NCBI RefSeq assembly: GCF_014648575.1
Contig: NZ_BMRJ01000002.1
Span: 798,780 to 862,779 of the forward strand
Direction of reading: 5' to 3'
DNA from: Agromyces mediolanus
Lineage (GTDB): Bacteria > Actinomycetota > Actinomycetes > Actinomycetales > Microbacteriaceae
Length of the DNA stretch: 64,000 bases
The position numbers and the translations under genes are program-made. This document shows, piece by piece, positions 15,759-23,453 of this stretch; the stretch's first letter is position 1; each line of letters opens with the position of its first letter. Below the pieces are notes generated by a model, which was given only the letters and a program-made list of their open reading frames with translations, did no database searches and was not told the DNA's origin.

Positions 15759-18700
15759 ATGACGCGCACGCCGACGGGGCGCGGAGTCGGCCGCAACGGC
15801 CGGCCCCGGCATCCCGTCCGCGCGTTCGCCGCGGCCCTCGTCGCGATCGCCGGTCTCCTCGCACCGCTCGCCGTCGGCCCGGCGGTCGAGACCGCGCTCG
15901 CGGCGCCGTCGGCGACGCCGGTGGGCGACGCCGAGACCCCGGGGATCTGGGGCACCCACACCGTCGACTTCGTCGTGGACGGCGCCACCGTCGCCGAGGT
16001 CGAGGTGGCCGATGGCAGGCACGTCGCGCGGCAGCCGGCGCCCGAGGCGGCCGGTCTCGTGTTCGTGGGCTGGTTCGTCGACGACGGCGACGTCGAGTTC
16101 AGCTTCGACGGCACGGCGGTGACGAGCGACCTCACCGTGGTCGCCCGCTTCAGCGATGCCCGCATCGTGCAGTTCCTCGCCCCGGAGACCGGCGCGCCCG
16201 GCGCCACGCCGCGCGTGCTCGAGACCGTGCAGCGGGCCGACGGCGACCCCCTCGGCGACGTGAGCCCCGATGTGCCCGAGCTGCCCGACGGCACCGTCTT
16301 CACGGGCGAGTGGTACCTCGCCGGCGACGCCTCGCAGACCCCGTACGACTTCAGCCTCCCGGTCACCGAGAACCTCGTGCTGGCGCCGCGCATCGTCGAC
16401 GGCTTCGGGGTCTCCTTCGTGACGGGCGGCAGCAGCGTGGCCCCGGTCTTCGTCGTCGAGCCGGACACCGAGTTCACGCAGGCGATGCTCGACGCGGTCC
16501 CCGAGCCGAGCCGCACCGGCTACGACTTCACCGGCTGGTTCGCCGACGAGGCCGCCACCGTGCCCCCGACGCTGCCGATCACGGACACCGCGACGCTCTA
16601 CGCGGGCTGGACCGGGCAGGACGTCGGCTACCAGGTCGCGTACTGGCTCGAGAAGCCGAACATCGTGCCGGACGGCTACCCCGCCGCGGCGTTCACGCCG
16701 GGAACCGGCGCGCCGCCCGCCTGGGACGACACCGTGGGGGCGCTCAGCCCGGCGCAGCTCGCCGACCGGGCCACCTATCGCTTCCTCGGCGAGACGCCGG
16801 GCACGGCGACCGCGGGCTCGACGGTCGGCGGGCCGACCGCGAAGAGCGGGATCCCCGCCGGCATCGCCCTGCTGGTGCGCGAGCAGCTCGACCCCGCCGT
16901 GGTCCAGCCCGATCCGCTGCTCTTCGCCGACCTCGCGATCAGCGAGCAGGACGTCGTCGTCTCCGGCGACGGCTCGACCGTGGTGAACGTCTACCTGACC
17001 CGCTCGCTGTGGCGGCTCGACTACCTGCTGCGGGCGCCGGGCGCGGCCGAGGGCGCCCGCTGCACGGGCCTCGGTCAGTACGACGTCACGATGACCGTCG
17101 GCGGCTCGACCGTGTATGCGAGCCCCACGCCGCCGGCCTCGGCCGCGCAGCTCGGCACCTATTCCATCCGGGTGAAGATCGGCCTCGACATCCACGCCCT
17201 CGACGTCGCCCCCATGGTGCTCTCCGACGACGGCAGCGAGCAGCTGATCACGGCCACGTACGTGCCCGACCCGGCGAATCCGGCGACCGCCTGCCTGATC
17301 CGAGGCTGGGGCGCGCAGCAGGCGAACCCGACCGTCTTCCAGGCCGCGCAGACCGGTGCGAACGCCGACGCGGGCAGCGTGAACCGCACGGCGAAGACGA
17401 CGCGGATGACGAGCCGGTGGATCCAGTCGAGCACGCAGCACCTCACTGAGCAGCACCTCTACGTCGAGGCCCTCGACCAGTCGAAGCCCGCCACCGACGT
17501 CGTCTACGGCCCGGACGGCACGCCGAACTCCCCGCTACGGGTCGACACCCTGTACGCGAACAACCGCACGAGCGTGCTCGTCGCGATCCCGCCGGCGGCG
17601 CAGGTCATGGACGACTTCAGCCAGAAGTGGTACTGGGCGCAGGACTGCGACCGCCAGGTCACCGGCGTGATCGACGGCTTCGAATCGTACGTGGGCTACG
17701 GCGACGGGCCGGGCAACGTCGGCAACTGCTTCCAGTACGACACCGCGCGCAGCCTCTTCTACCAGCTGAACGACACGGGCAACTCGAACGAGCAGCACCG
17801 CTTCTTCTTCTACAGCCGCAAGTCCTACACGCTGAGCTTCGACACCGGCGGCGGCAGCCCGATCTCCCCGGCGACGGCCCGCTACCAGGCCCCGCTCGAC
17901 GGGCTCGCCCCCGCCGACCCGGTGCGCGGCGACGACGTCTTCCAGGGCTGGTACACGGACTCCTCCTTCCTCGAGCCCTTCGACTTCGCGGGCGCGACGA
18001 TGCCCGCGAGCAATCTCGTGCTGTTCGCGAAGTGGCTGAGGAACCCGCACACGGTCGAGTTCTACGCCGACGCGCAGGCCGCGGCGCCCATCGACGAGCT
18101 CACCCAGCTCGTCGCCGACCAGGGCCGCGCGAGCGACCCGGGCCCACTGCCGGACCGGCCCGACGGCACCACCTTCGCCGGCTGGTACGTGCGCACCGCC
18201 GAGGGCTACTTCCTGCCCTACGACTGGTCGTCCACGGTCGGCTCCGACCTCGCGCTCTACGCGCGCTGGCTGCAGCCGCCGGGCTCGCCCTTCGCCGTGA
18301 CGTACGACGGGGCGGGCGCGACGGCCGGCACCGTGCCGGGCGATCCGTGGCGCTACGACGCCGGCACGAGCGCGATCGTCGCGGGAGGCGACGGGCTGCG
18401 CCGCGGCGACGCGGTGTTCGTCGGCTGGCAGCTGCAGGGCCCCGCCCCGGATGCCTCGGGCCTCGGGCCGAGCGACGGGCTGTACCAGCGCGGACAGACC
18501 GTGCCGATCTCGCGCGACATCACGCTCCTGGCCGTGTACGCCGCCCCCGACCCCGCCTACACCGTCACCTTCGAGGAGAACGGCGGCTTCGGCTTCGAGG
18601 TCGAGTGGGACGCGGTCGGCGGGGCGAAGATCACCTACCCGGACGCCGCGGACCTCGCCTTCGTCGGCCCGCCCGGTGCGAGCTTCCTCGGCTGGTCGAC

Positions 18701-18953
18701 CGATCCGCGGGCGAGCGAGCCCGACCCCGCCTACGACCGGCTCGTCGTCGGCACGGTCACCGGCGACCTCGTGCTCTACGCCGTGTGGCGACTGCCGGTG
18801 CCGCCGACGCCCGAGCCGCCCGGCCCGGCGCCCGCGCCGGGCGGGAAGCTCCCCGGCACCGGCTGGGAGGGCTGGCTGCTGCTGCCGGCCGTGGGCCTGA
18901 TGCTCGCCGGCGCGATCGCCAGGGCCGCGGTGATCCGCCGCCGCCGGGCCTGA
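15759..18953 (+). CDS. Cell-wall-anchored InlB/Listeria-Bacteroides-repeat surface protein, LPGTG signal
   Basis: A 1064-residue secreted protein. Residues 1-47 are a long signal peptide with hydrophobic core AFAAALVAIAGLLAPLA. The mature part contains about seven beta-grasp InlB-B-type repeats, recognisable by F-x-GW...LYAxW: FVGWFVDDG, FTGEWYLAG, FTGWFADEA, FQGWYTDSS, FAGWYVRTA, FVGWQLQGP and FLGWSTDPR. Between repeats 3 and 4 lies a unique region of roughly 350 residues (about 16650-17850) without recognisable relatives. The end has a Pro linker, LPGTG at about 1031-1035, a membrane helix and RRRR, a sortase signal. Likely an adhesin or surface scaffold. The ATG follows a GGGGGGAGAG ribosome binding site. 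Confidence 0.85.
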   Translation: MTRTPTGRGVGRNGRPRHPVRAFAAALVAIAGLLAPLAVGPAVETALAAPSATPVGDAETPGIWGTHTVDFVVDGATVAEVEVADGRHVARQPAPEAAGLVFVGWFVDDGDVEFSFDGTAVTSDLTVVARFSDARIVQFLAPETGAPGATPRVLETVQRADGDPLGDVSPDVPELPDGTVFTGEWYLAGDASQTPYDFSLPVTENLVLAPRIVDGFGVSFVTGGSSVAPVFVVEPDTEFTQAMLDAVPEPSRTGYDFTGWFADEAATVPPTLPITDTATLYAGWTGQDVGYQVAYWLEKPNIVPDGYPAAAFTPGTGAPPAWDDTVGALSPAQLADRATYRFLGETPGTATAGSTVGGPTAKSGIPAGIALLVREQLDPAVVQPDPLLFADLAISEQDVVVSGDGSTVVNVYLTRSLWRLDYLLRAPGAAEGARCTGLGQYDVTMTVGGSTVYASPTPPASAAQLGTYSIRVKIGLDIHALDVAPMVLSDDGSEQLITATYVPDPANPATACLIRGWGAQQANPTVFQAAQTGANADAGSVNRTAKTTRMTSRWIQSSTQHLTEQHLYVEALDQSKPATDVVYGPDGTPNSPLRVDTLYANNRTSVLVAIPPAAQVMDDFSQKWYWAQDCDRQVTGVIDGFESYVGYGDGPGNVGNCFQYDTARSLFYQLNDTGNSNEQHRFFFYSRKSYTLSFDTGGGSPISPATARYQAPLDGLAPADPVRGDDVFQGWYTDSSFLEPFDFAGATMPASNLVLFAKWLRNPHTVEFYADAQAAAPIDELTQLVADQGRASDPGPLPDRPDGTTFAGWYVRTAEGYFLPYDWSSTVGSDLALYARWLQPPGSPFAVTYDGAGATAGTVPGDPWRYDAGTSAIVAGGDGLRRGDAVFVGWQLQGPAPDASGLGPSDGLYQRGQTVPISRDITLLAVYAAPDPAYTVTFEENGGFGFEVEWDAVGGAKITYPDAADLAFVGPPGASFLGWSTDPRASEPDPAYDRLVVGTVTGDLVLYAVWRLPVPPTPEPPGPAPAPGGKLPGTGWEGWLLLPAVGLMLAGAIARAAVIRRRRA

Positions 18954-18960
18954 GCCGGAA

Positions 18961-18990
18961 CTGAGCCGGGCCTGAGCCGGGCCGGCTCAG
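18961..18990. terminator. Bidirectional hairpin between convergent genes
   Basis: CTGAGCC/GGCTCAG arms (18972-18978 with 18984-18990) can pair. The same right arm can also pair with 18961-18969. The stem includes the stop codon of the minus-strand gene. Confidence 0.45.
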
Positions 18991-19598
18991 CCGTCGAGCG
19001 CGCCGATGTCGATGCCGGTCACCGGCTCGCCCGCGCGCTCGTAGACGAGCGACACGGCGCCCTTCGGCAGCGTGCGCGCCGGCTCGCTCAGCCGGAAGGC
19101 GGCCGGCACGACGCCGTCGAAGAGCCGACGACCGCGGCCGAGCACGATCGGGTACACGTACAGGTGCAGCCGGTCGAGGAGGTCCGCGGCGATGAGCGCC
19201 CGGGTCAGCTCGCCGCTGCCGATGACATGGATCTCGTCGAAGCGCTCTTTCACCTCGGCGAGCTCGGCGGCCGGGTCGCGCACGACGGTCGTGCCGGCCC
19301 ACTCGGGCTCGCCGATCGTGCGCGAGGCGACGAACTTCGGCACGGCGTTGAACTTCGCGCCGATCTCGTCCTCCTGCTGCGGCCAGTAGGCGGCGAAGAT
19401 GTCGTAGGTGCGCCGGCCGAGCAGGAGCGCGTCGAGCCGGGCGAGCTCGGCGCCGACGACCTCGCCGCCCTCGTCGCTCCAGTAGGCGCCCTGCCAGCCG
19501 CCGAAGGGGAAGCCGCCGGAGGGGTCCTCGTCGGGACCGCCGGGCGCCTGGTAGACGCCGTCGAGGGTGAGGAACACGTCAGCCGAGATGATGCCCAT
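18987..19598 (-). CDS. Dihydrofolate-reductase-fold / RibD C-terminal-domain reductase
   Basis: A 203-residue protein of the bacterial DHFR-like superfamily. It has ISADVFLTLDGVYQAPGG at the start, LLLGRRTYDIFAAYWPQ, then IHVIGSGELTRALI and a C-terminal VYPIVLGRGRRLFDG. These proteins bind NADPH through the GSGEL region. They are generally of unknown physiological substrate and are distinct from housekeeping FolA. ATG 19598 is chosen because the motif begins there. Six bases upstream is GAGCAT, a possible leaderless -10. The gene is divergent from the iron-regulated SIP gene, but the iron box is 90 bases away. Confidence 0.85.
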   Translation of the reverse strand: MGIISADVFLTLDGVYQAPGGPDEDPSGGFPFGGWQGAYWSDEGGEVVGAELARLDALLLGRRTYDIFAAYWPQQEDEIGAKFNAVPKFVASRTIGEPEWAGTTVVRDPAAELAEVKERFDEIHVIGSGELTRALIAADLLDRLHLYVYPIVLGRGRRLFDGVVPAAFRLSEPARTLPKGAVSLVYERAGEPVTGIDIGALDG

Positions 19599-19688
19599 GC
19601 CGCCATGCTCGCGGCCCACGACCGGGGCGACCAGTCGCAGCGGGACGGATGGCACGGCTGACCCGTGACACGATGCCGCTCATGCAGC

Positions 19689-19707
19689 TAAGGTAAGCAT
19701 TACCTAA
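19689..19707. promoter_or_regulatory. Iron box (DtxR/IdeR operator)
   Basis: TAAGGTAAGCATTACCTAA is a near-perfect 19-bp DtxR/IdeR operator: the inverted arms TAAGGTAA and TTACCTAA surround GCA. It lies 28 bases before the start of the siderophore-interacting protein gene, where bound regulator would block transcription when iron is plentiful. Confidence 0.88.
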
Positions 19708-19734
19708 CTCATCTCGTCCCCGGCAGGAGCACCC

Positions 19735-20526
19735 GTGGCATCCAGCAACATCGCCGTCACCCATTCCGAGCTCGGCGTCGTGCTGGCCGAGGTCACCGCG
19801 GCCAGCCGCATCTCGCCCCACTTCGTGCGCCTCACCGTCGCGGGCGAGGCGCTCGCCGAGTGGCGGCACCTCGGCTTCGACCAGTGGTTCCGGCTCGCGG
19901 TGCCGACGAACGGCGACACCCGCTTCGACAACCTCGCCGACACCTTCAACATGAGCGGCTACCTCAAGTACCTGACGCTGCCGAAGTCGACGAGGCCCGT
20001 CATCCGCAACTACACGGTGCGCGAGTACCGCCCGGAGCTCTGCGAGCTCGACATCGACTTCGTCGTGCACGGCGAGGACGGCGTGGCCGGGCCGTGGGCC
20101 GGCTCGCTGCCGCTCGGCGCGAGCGTCGGCCTCATCGACCAGGGCTGCGGCTACCGACACGGCGACGCAGACGAGGTCGTGCTCGTCGGCGACGAGAGCG
20201 CACTCCCGGCTGTGCTCGGCATCCTCCGCGACCTCCCGCGCGAGGCGCGCGGCCACGCCATCGTCGAGGTGCCCGAGCTCGGCGACCAGCAGGAGGCGCA
20301 GGCGCCCGCGGGCGTCGCGCTGCACTGGGTCGCCCGCCGCCCGGGCGAGGCCGTCGGGGCCGCCGCCCTCGCGGCGCTCCGGGAGTTGCCGCCCTTCGGC
20401 GCGGGCGTCTCGGCGTTCGCCGCGGGGGAGTCGAAGCTCGCGACGGGCGCCAGGCGGCACCTGGTCGGCGAGCGCGGCGTGCCGAAGGCGAACGTCGACT
20501 TCTGCGGCTACTGGCGCGCCCGCTGA
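19735..20526 (+). CDS. Siderophore-interacting flavoprotein (SIP family ferric reductase)
   Basis: A 263-residue FAD/NAD(P)H reductase. FAD-binding residues lie in KSTRPVIRNYTVREYRPE (the RxYTxR motif), with DFVVHGEDGVAGPWAGS and a C-terminal NAD(P)H-binding half ending KANVDFCGYWRAR. It reduces Fe(III)-siderophores in the cytoplasm to release iron. The GTG at 19735 follows CAGGAG. Control by iron is shown by the operator directly upstream. No transporter gene is adjacent. The last 19 bp overlap the convergent EI24 gene. Confidence 0.93.
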   Translation: MASSNIAVTHSELGVVLAEVTAASRISPHFVRLTVAGEALAEWRHLGFDQWFRLAVPTNGDTRFDNLADTFNMSGYLKYLTLPKSTRPVIRNYTVREYRPELCELDIDFVVHGEDGVAGPWAGSLPLGASVGLIDQGCGYRHGDADEVVLVGDESALPAVLGILRDLPREARGHAIVEVPELGDQQEAQAPAGVALHWVARRPGEAVGAAALAALRELPPFGAGVSAFAAGESKLATGARRHLVGERGVPKANVDFCGYWRAR

Positions 20527-21260
20527 CGCTCGCCGCGCTCCAGCACGTCCCGGGCGAGCATCGTCGCGCCCGCGACCGCGGCCGGCATCGTCGCCACCGC
20601 GCCGAGCGGCACGAGGAAGCAGAGCTGCGTCGCCACGCCGAAGCCGAGCACCCGCCAGCGCGAGGCCGCGAGCAGCTCGCGCCGTCGTGCGGGGTCGACC
20701 GCCCGCGCGTCGAACGCCCGCCCCATCAGCTCGCGGGCGAGCAGGCGGCCGGTGAGCAGCACGCCGAGCACCGCCGCGAGCGCCGTGCCGACGAGCGGCA
20801 GGAGTCCCGCGACCGCGGTCGCCGCCGCCGCGAGGACGCCGAGGCCGAGGAGCGCGGCGGCATCCGCGACCGTGCGCCAGAAGCCCGCGCCCTCGCCCGG
20901 GGGTGGAGCGCCGAGCTCCTGCTCGACGTGGCGCCAGAGGCGCTCGTAGAACGGGTCGCCGATCACGAGCGTGAGCGCCGTGAAGGAGACGGCGGCGAGC
21001 ACCGCCGCCGCGCCGAGGGCGACGACGCCGAGCGAGATCCGCAGCAGGGCGCGCCAGCCCTCCTGCCAGCCGTCGGCGAACGGGGTCGCCCAGTCGACGA
21101 GGCCGGGCAGTGCGAGGCCGAGGGCGGTGAGCCCGGCGGCGAGCACGACGAAGGCGACGGCGGCCGGGATGAGACCGAGCGCCATCGCGTCGGGCCGGCG
21201 GCGCCAGAAGCCGAAGCCGCGGCCGAGCAGCGCGAACCCGGCGGCGAACTCCCTCAGCAC
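20508..21260 (-). CDS. EI24/CysZ-domain integral membrane protein
   Basis: A 250-residue protein with several hydrophobic helices (AMALGLIPAAVAFVVLAAGLTAL, AVLAAVSFTALTLVI, ALAAVLGVLLTG). It carries the EI24-like motif IGDPFYERLWRHVEQELG in the first cytoplasmic part. CysZ members are sulfate channels. Actinobacterial relatives are uncharacterised. The GTG start at 21260 is supported by TAGGCT exactly six bases upstream, a leaderless promoter. Confidence 0.8.
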   Translation of the reverse strand: MLREFAAGFALLGRGFGFWRRRPDAMALGLIPAAVAFVVLAAGLTALGLALPGLVDWATPFADGWQEGWRALLRISLGVVALGAAAVLAAVSFTALTLVIGDPFYERLWRHVEQELGAPPPGEGAGFWRTVADAAALLGLGVLAAAATAVAGLLPLVGTALAAVLGVLLTGRLLARELMGRAFDARAVDPARRRELLAASRWRVLGFGVATQLCFLVPLGAVATMPAAVAGATMLARDVLERGERQRARQ

Positions 21261-21266
21261 GGTTCC

Positions 21267-21272
21267 AGCCTA
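21267..21272 (-). promoter_or_regulatory. Leaderless -10 box of EI24 gene
   Basis: On the minus strand TAGGCT is followed by six bases and GTG 21260. No ribosome binding site is present. Confidence 0.55.
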
Positions 21273-21384
21273 GGCGGGACGGGGGTGGAGGCGCCGACGG
21301 CGGCGGCGTAGCGTGAGCCGCGGCCGTCCGCCCGGTCGGCCGACGCGACGCGCCCGAGACGGGCGCATGGGTGAAGGGGAGACC

Positions 21385-21810
21385 ATGGCCGACCTCGTCG
21401 TGCACTTCGAGATCCACGCGAGCGAGCCGCAGCGGCTCGTCGACTTCTACTCCGAGCTGTTCGGCTGGCGGTTCACCCAGTTCGGCGACTTCCCGTACTG
21501 GATGATCGACACCGGTGAGGGGGCGATCGGCAACACCGACGGCGCGGCCGGGCACGGCATCAACGGCGGCCTCACCCAGCGGCAGGGGCCGCCGCCCGAG
21601 GTGGGCGCGCCCGTCAACGGCTGCAACATCGTGGTCGCCGTCGACGACGTCGACGAGACGTACCGCCGCGCGCTCGGCCTCGGCGGCAGCGACGCGCTGC
21701 CGCCGGAGGACATGGCGGGCGTCGGCCGCACCGCCACGATCCTCGACCCGGACCGCAATCTCATCGGCTTCATCTCGCCGATGCTCTCGGACGGCACGCG
21801 CGCGATGTGA
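21385..21810 (+). CDS. VOC-family (glyoxalase/bleomycin-resistance fold) protein
   Basis: A 141-residue vicinal-oxygen-chelate protein with two beta-alpha-beta-beta-beta modules: VVHFEIHASEPQRLVDFYSELFGWRF at the start and VAVDDVDETYRRAL then ILDPDRNLIGFISP. The His and Glu of HFEIH and the DPDRN loop are as in metal-binding or antibiotic-binding VOC proteins. ATG 21385 has GGGGAG just upstream. A further in-frame ATG at 21367 is less likely. Function unknown. Single-gene unit. Confidence 0.85.
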   Translation: MADLVVHFEIHASEPQRLVDFYSELFGWRFTQFGDFPYWMIDTGEGAIGNTDGAAGHGINGGLTQRQGPPPEVGAPVNGCNIVVAVDDVDETYRRALGLGGSDALPPEDMAGVGRTATILDPDRNLIGFISPMLSDGTRAM

Positions 21811-21889
21811 GGCGGGCGGATGCCTCGTGCAGAGCCGGCGCACAGCGGACCCAGAGCGGCCGCAAAGGCGGCACGAGGATGCTGACGGA

Positions 21890-22795
21890 ATGACGCAGCG
21901 CACCACGTCCCGACAGCCGGGCGAGACCGATCCCAGGTGGCTCGACGCGAACGGCGAGCCGATCGACGAGGACCACCGCGGACTCGTCTACGACATCCGC
22001 ACCCTCGTCGATCGGCGCCGGGCGCTCGGCATCTTCGGCGGCATCGGCCTCACCTCGCTCCTCGCGGCGTGCGCCGGGCCGGGGGAGTCCGGCACCGCGA
22101 GCGCCTCGAGCAGCTCGGGAGCGGGTGCGCCGAGCGCGTCGAGCACGCCGACGGCGAGCGACGCGAGCGGGATCAGCGAGGTGCCGGACGAGACGGGCGG
22201 CCCGTACCCCGCCGACGGCTCGAACGGCGTGAACGTCCTCGACGACTCGGGGATCGTCCGCAGCGACCTCCGGCAGAGCTTCGGGGCCTCGACGACGACC
22301 GCCGAGGGCGTGCCGCTGCAGATCGCGCTCACCGTGCGCGACGCGGCGAGCGGGGCCGCCCTCGTCGGGGCCGGCGTCTACCTCTGGCACTGCGACCGCT
22401 CCGGCGGCTACTCGCTCTACTCCGCCGGCCTGGAGCACGAGAACTACCTCCGCGGAGTGCAGGCCACCGACGACACGGGCACCGTGCGCTTCACCTCGAT
22501 CTACCCGGCCTGCTACTCCGGCCGCTGGCCGCACATCCACTTCGAGGTCTACGCCGATGTGGCGAACGCCGTCGCCTCCGGACCGATCGTGAAGACCTCG
22601 CAGATCGCGCTGCCGCCCGAGTCGAACGACGCGGTGTACGCCACGAGCGGCTACGAGCAGAGCGTGCGCAACGCCGCCGCAGTGAGTCTTGCGAGCGACA
22701 ACGTCTTCGGCGACGACGGCGGCATCCACCAGATCGCCTCGATGTCGGGATCCGTCGCGCAGGGCTACACCGCCGCGCTCACGATCGGCGTCTGA
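21890..22795 (+). CDS. Secreted Tat-lipoprotein of the intradiol ring-cleavage dioxygenase fold
   Basis: A 301-residue protein. A polar 40-residue N-terminus precedes RRRALGIFGGIGLTSLLAAC, a twin-arginine-like signal ending in a lipobox with the lipid-bearing Cys at about 61. After a Ser/Ala linker comes the intradiol dioxygenase-like beta domain. VPLQIALTVRDAASGAALVGAGVYLWHCDRSGGYSLY supplies the first Tyr and His, and SGRWPHIHFEVYA the His-x-His motif. Such surface proteins are widespread in actinobacteria. Their substrate and iron requirement are unsettled. The ATG at 21890 has a weak GAGGA upstream. Monocistronic. Confidence 0.8.
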   Translation: MTQRTTSRQPGETDPRWLDANGEPIDEDHRGLVYDIRTLVDRRRALGIFGGIGLTSLLAACAGPGESGTASASSSSGAGAPSASSTPTASDASGISEVPDETGGPYPADGSNGVNVLDDSGIVRSDLRQSFGASTTTAEGVPLQIALTVRDAASGAALVGAGVYLWHCDRSGGYSLYSAGLEHENYLRGVQATDDTGTVRFTSIYPACYSGRWPHIHFEVYADVANAVASGPIVKTSQIALPPESNDAVYATSGYEQSVRNAAAVSLASDNVFGDDGGIHQIASMSGSVAQGYTAALTIGV

Positions 22796-22815
22796 CGGCG
22801 TGCCGGGCGGCGGGC

Positions 22816-22844
22816 TTGACGCGGCGGACCCGGCGTGGTCGCAT
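22816..22844 (+). promoter_or_regulatory. Promoter of methyltransferase gene, leaderless
   Basis: TTGACG (22816-22821), 17 bases, TCGCAT (22839-22844), then six bases to ATG 22851. Spacing is ideal at both steps. Confidence 0.45.
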
Positions 22845-22850
22845 GGCCGG

Positions 22851-23450
22851 ATGCCGCAGCAGGAACGCCCGCCCCTCGTCGACGACGACACCCTCGACGA
22901 GCTCGAGCGCGAGTGGTTCGGTCGGGTGCACGGCCGGGTGCTCGAGATCGGCGCCGGCGAGGGCGAGAACTTCGGCGCGCTCGCGCTCGACGTCGTCTGG
23001 ACCGGCCTCGAACCCGATGCGGAGCGCCGCGCCGAGCTCGCCATCCGGGCGCGCGAGTGGGGGCACGAGCAGCCGCCGCTCGCGGCGTCGGCCGAGCGGA
23101 TCCCGGTGCCCGACGGCGCCTTCGACGCCGTCATCGCGAGCTACGTCTTCTGCACGGTGCCGGATCCGGCGGCCGCGCTCGCGGAGCTGCGCCGGGTGCT
23201 CGTGCCGGGCGGCCGACTCGTCGTCGCCGAGCACGTCGGGGCGCCGCAGGGCACGGCGAAGCGCGCGGTGCAGCGGATCGCGACGCCGTGCTCGGTGCGC
23301 TGGTGCCACGGCTGCCACCTCGACCGGGACACCGAGCGGGCGATCGCGAACGCCGGCTTCCTCGCCGAGGAGGTGCGCCGGGTGCGGGCGAGGTCCTTCC
23401 CCCTCGGCGCGCTGCCGATCCTGCTCTACGAGGGCGTCTCGCCCGCCTGA
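22851..23450 (+). CDS. Class I SAM-dependent methyltransferase (UbiE/Methyltransf_11 type)
   Basis: A 199-residue methyltransferase. Motif I is VLEIGAGEGENFGAL, the acidic residue of motif II lies in TGLEPDAERR, and motif III lies near FDAVIASYVFCTVPDPAAALAELRRVLVPGGRLVVAEHV. The C-terminal half has WCHGCHLDRDTERAI, seen in methyltransferases acting on small lipophilic or thiol substrates. The substrate is unknown. Its stop is only 3 bases from the end of the convergent PLP-enzyme gene. Confidence 0.87.
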   Translation: MPQQERPPLVDDDTLDELEREWFGRVHGRVLEIGAGEGENFGALALDVVWTGLEPDAERRAELAIRAREWGHEQPPLAASAERIPVPDGAFDAVIASYVFCTVPDPAAALAELRRVLVPGGRLVVAEHVGAPQGTAKRAVQRIATPCSVRWCHGCHLDRDTERAIANAGFLAEEVRRVRARSFPLGALPILLYEGVSPA

Positions 23451-23453
23451 GCC

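Noticed and set aside
14130..18953. Very long continuous open frames on other frames or strands (for example 14130-18953 plus upstream extension, 6914-10942 minus, 3108-4919 plus)
   Set aside because: Arg/Ala/Pro-rich translations without domains, antisense or out of frame to clear genes. Long stop-free shadows are expected at this GC content.
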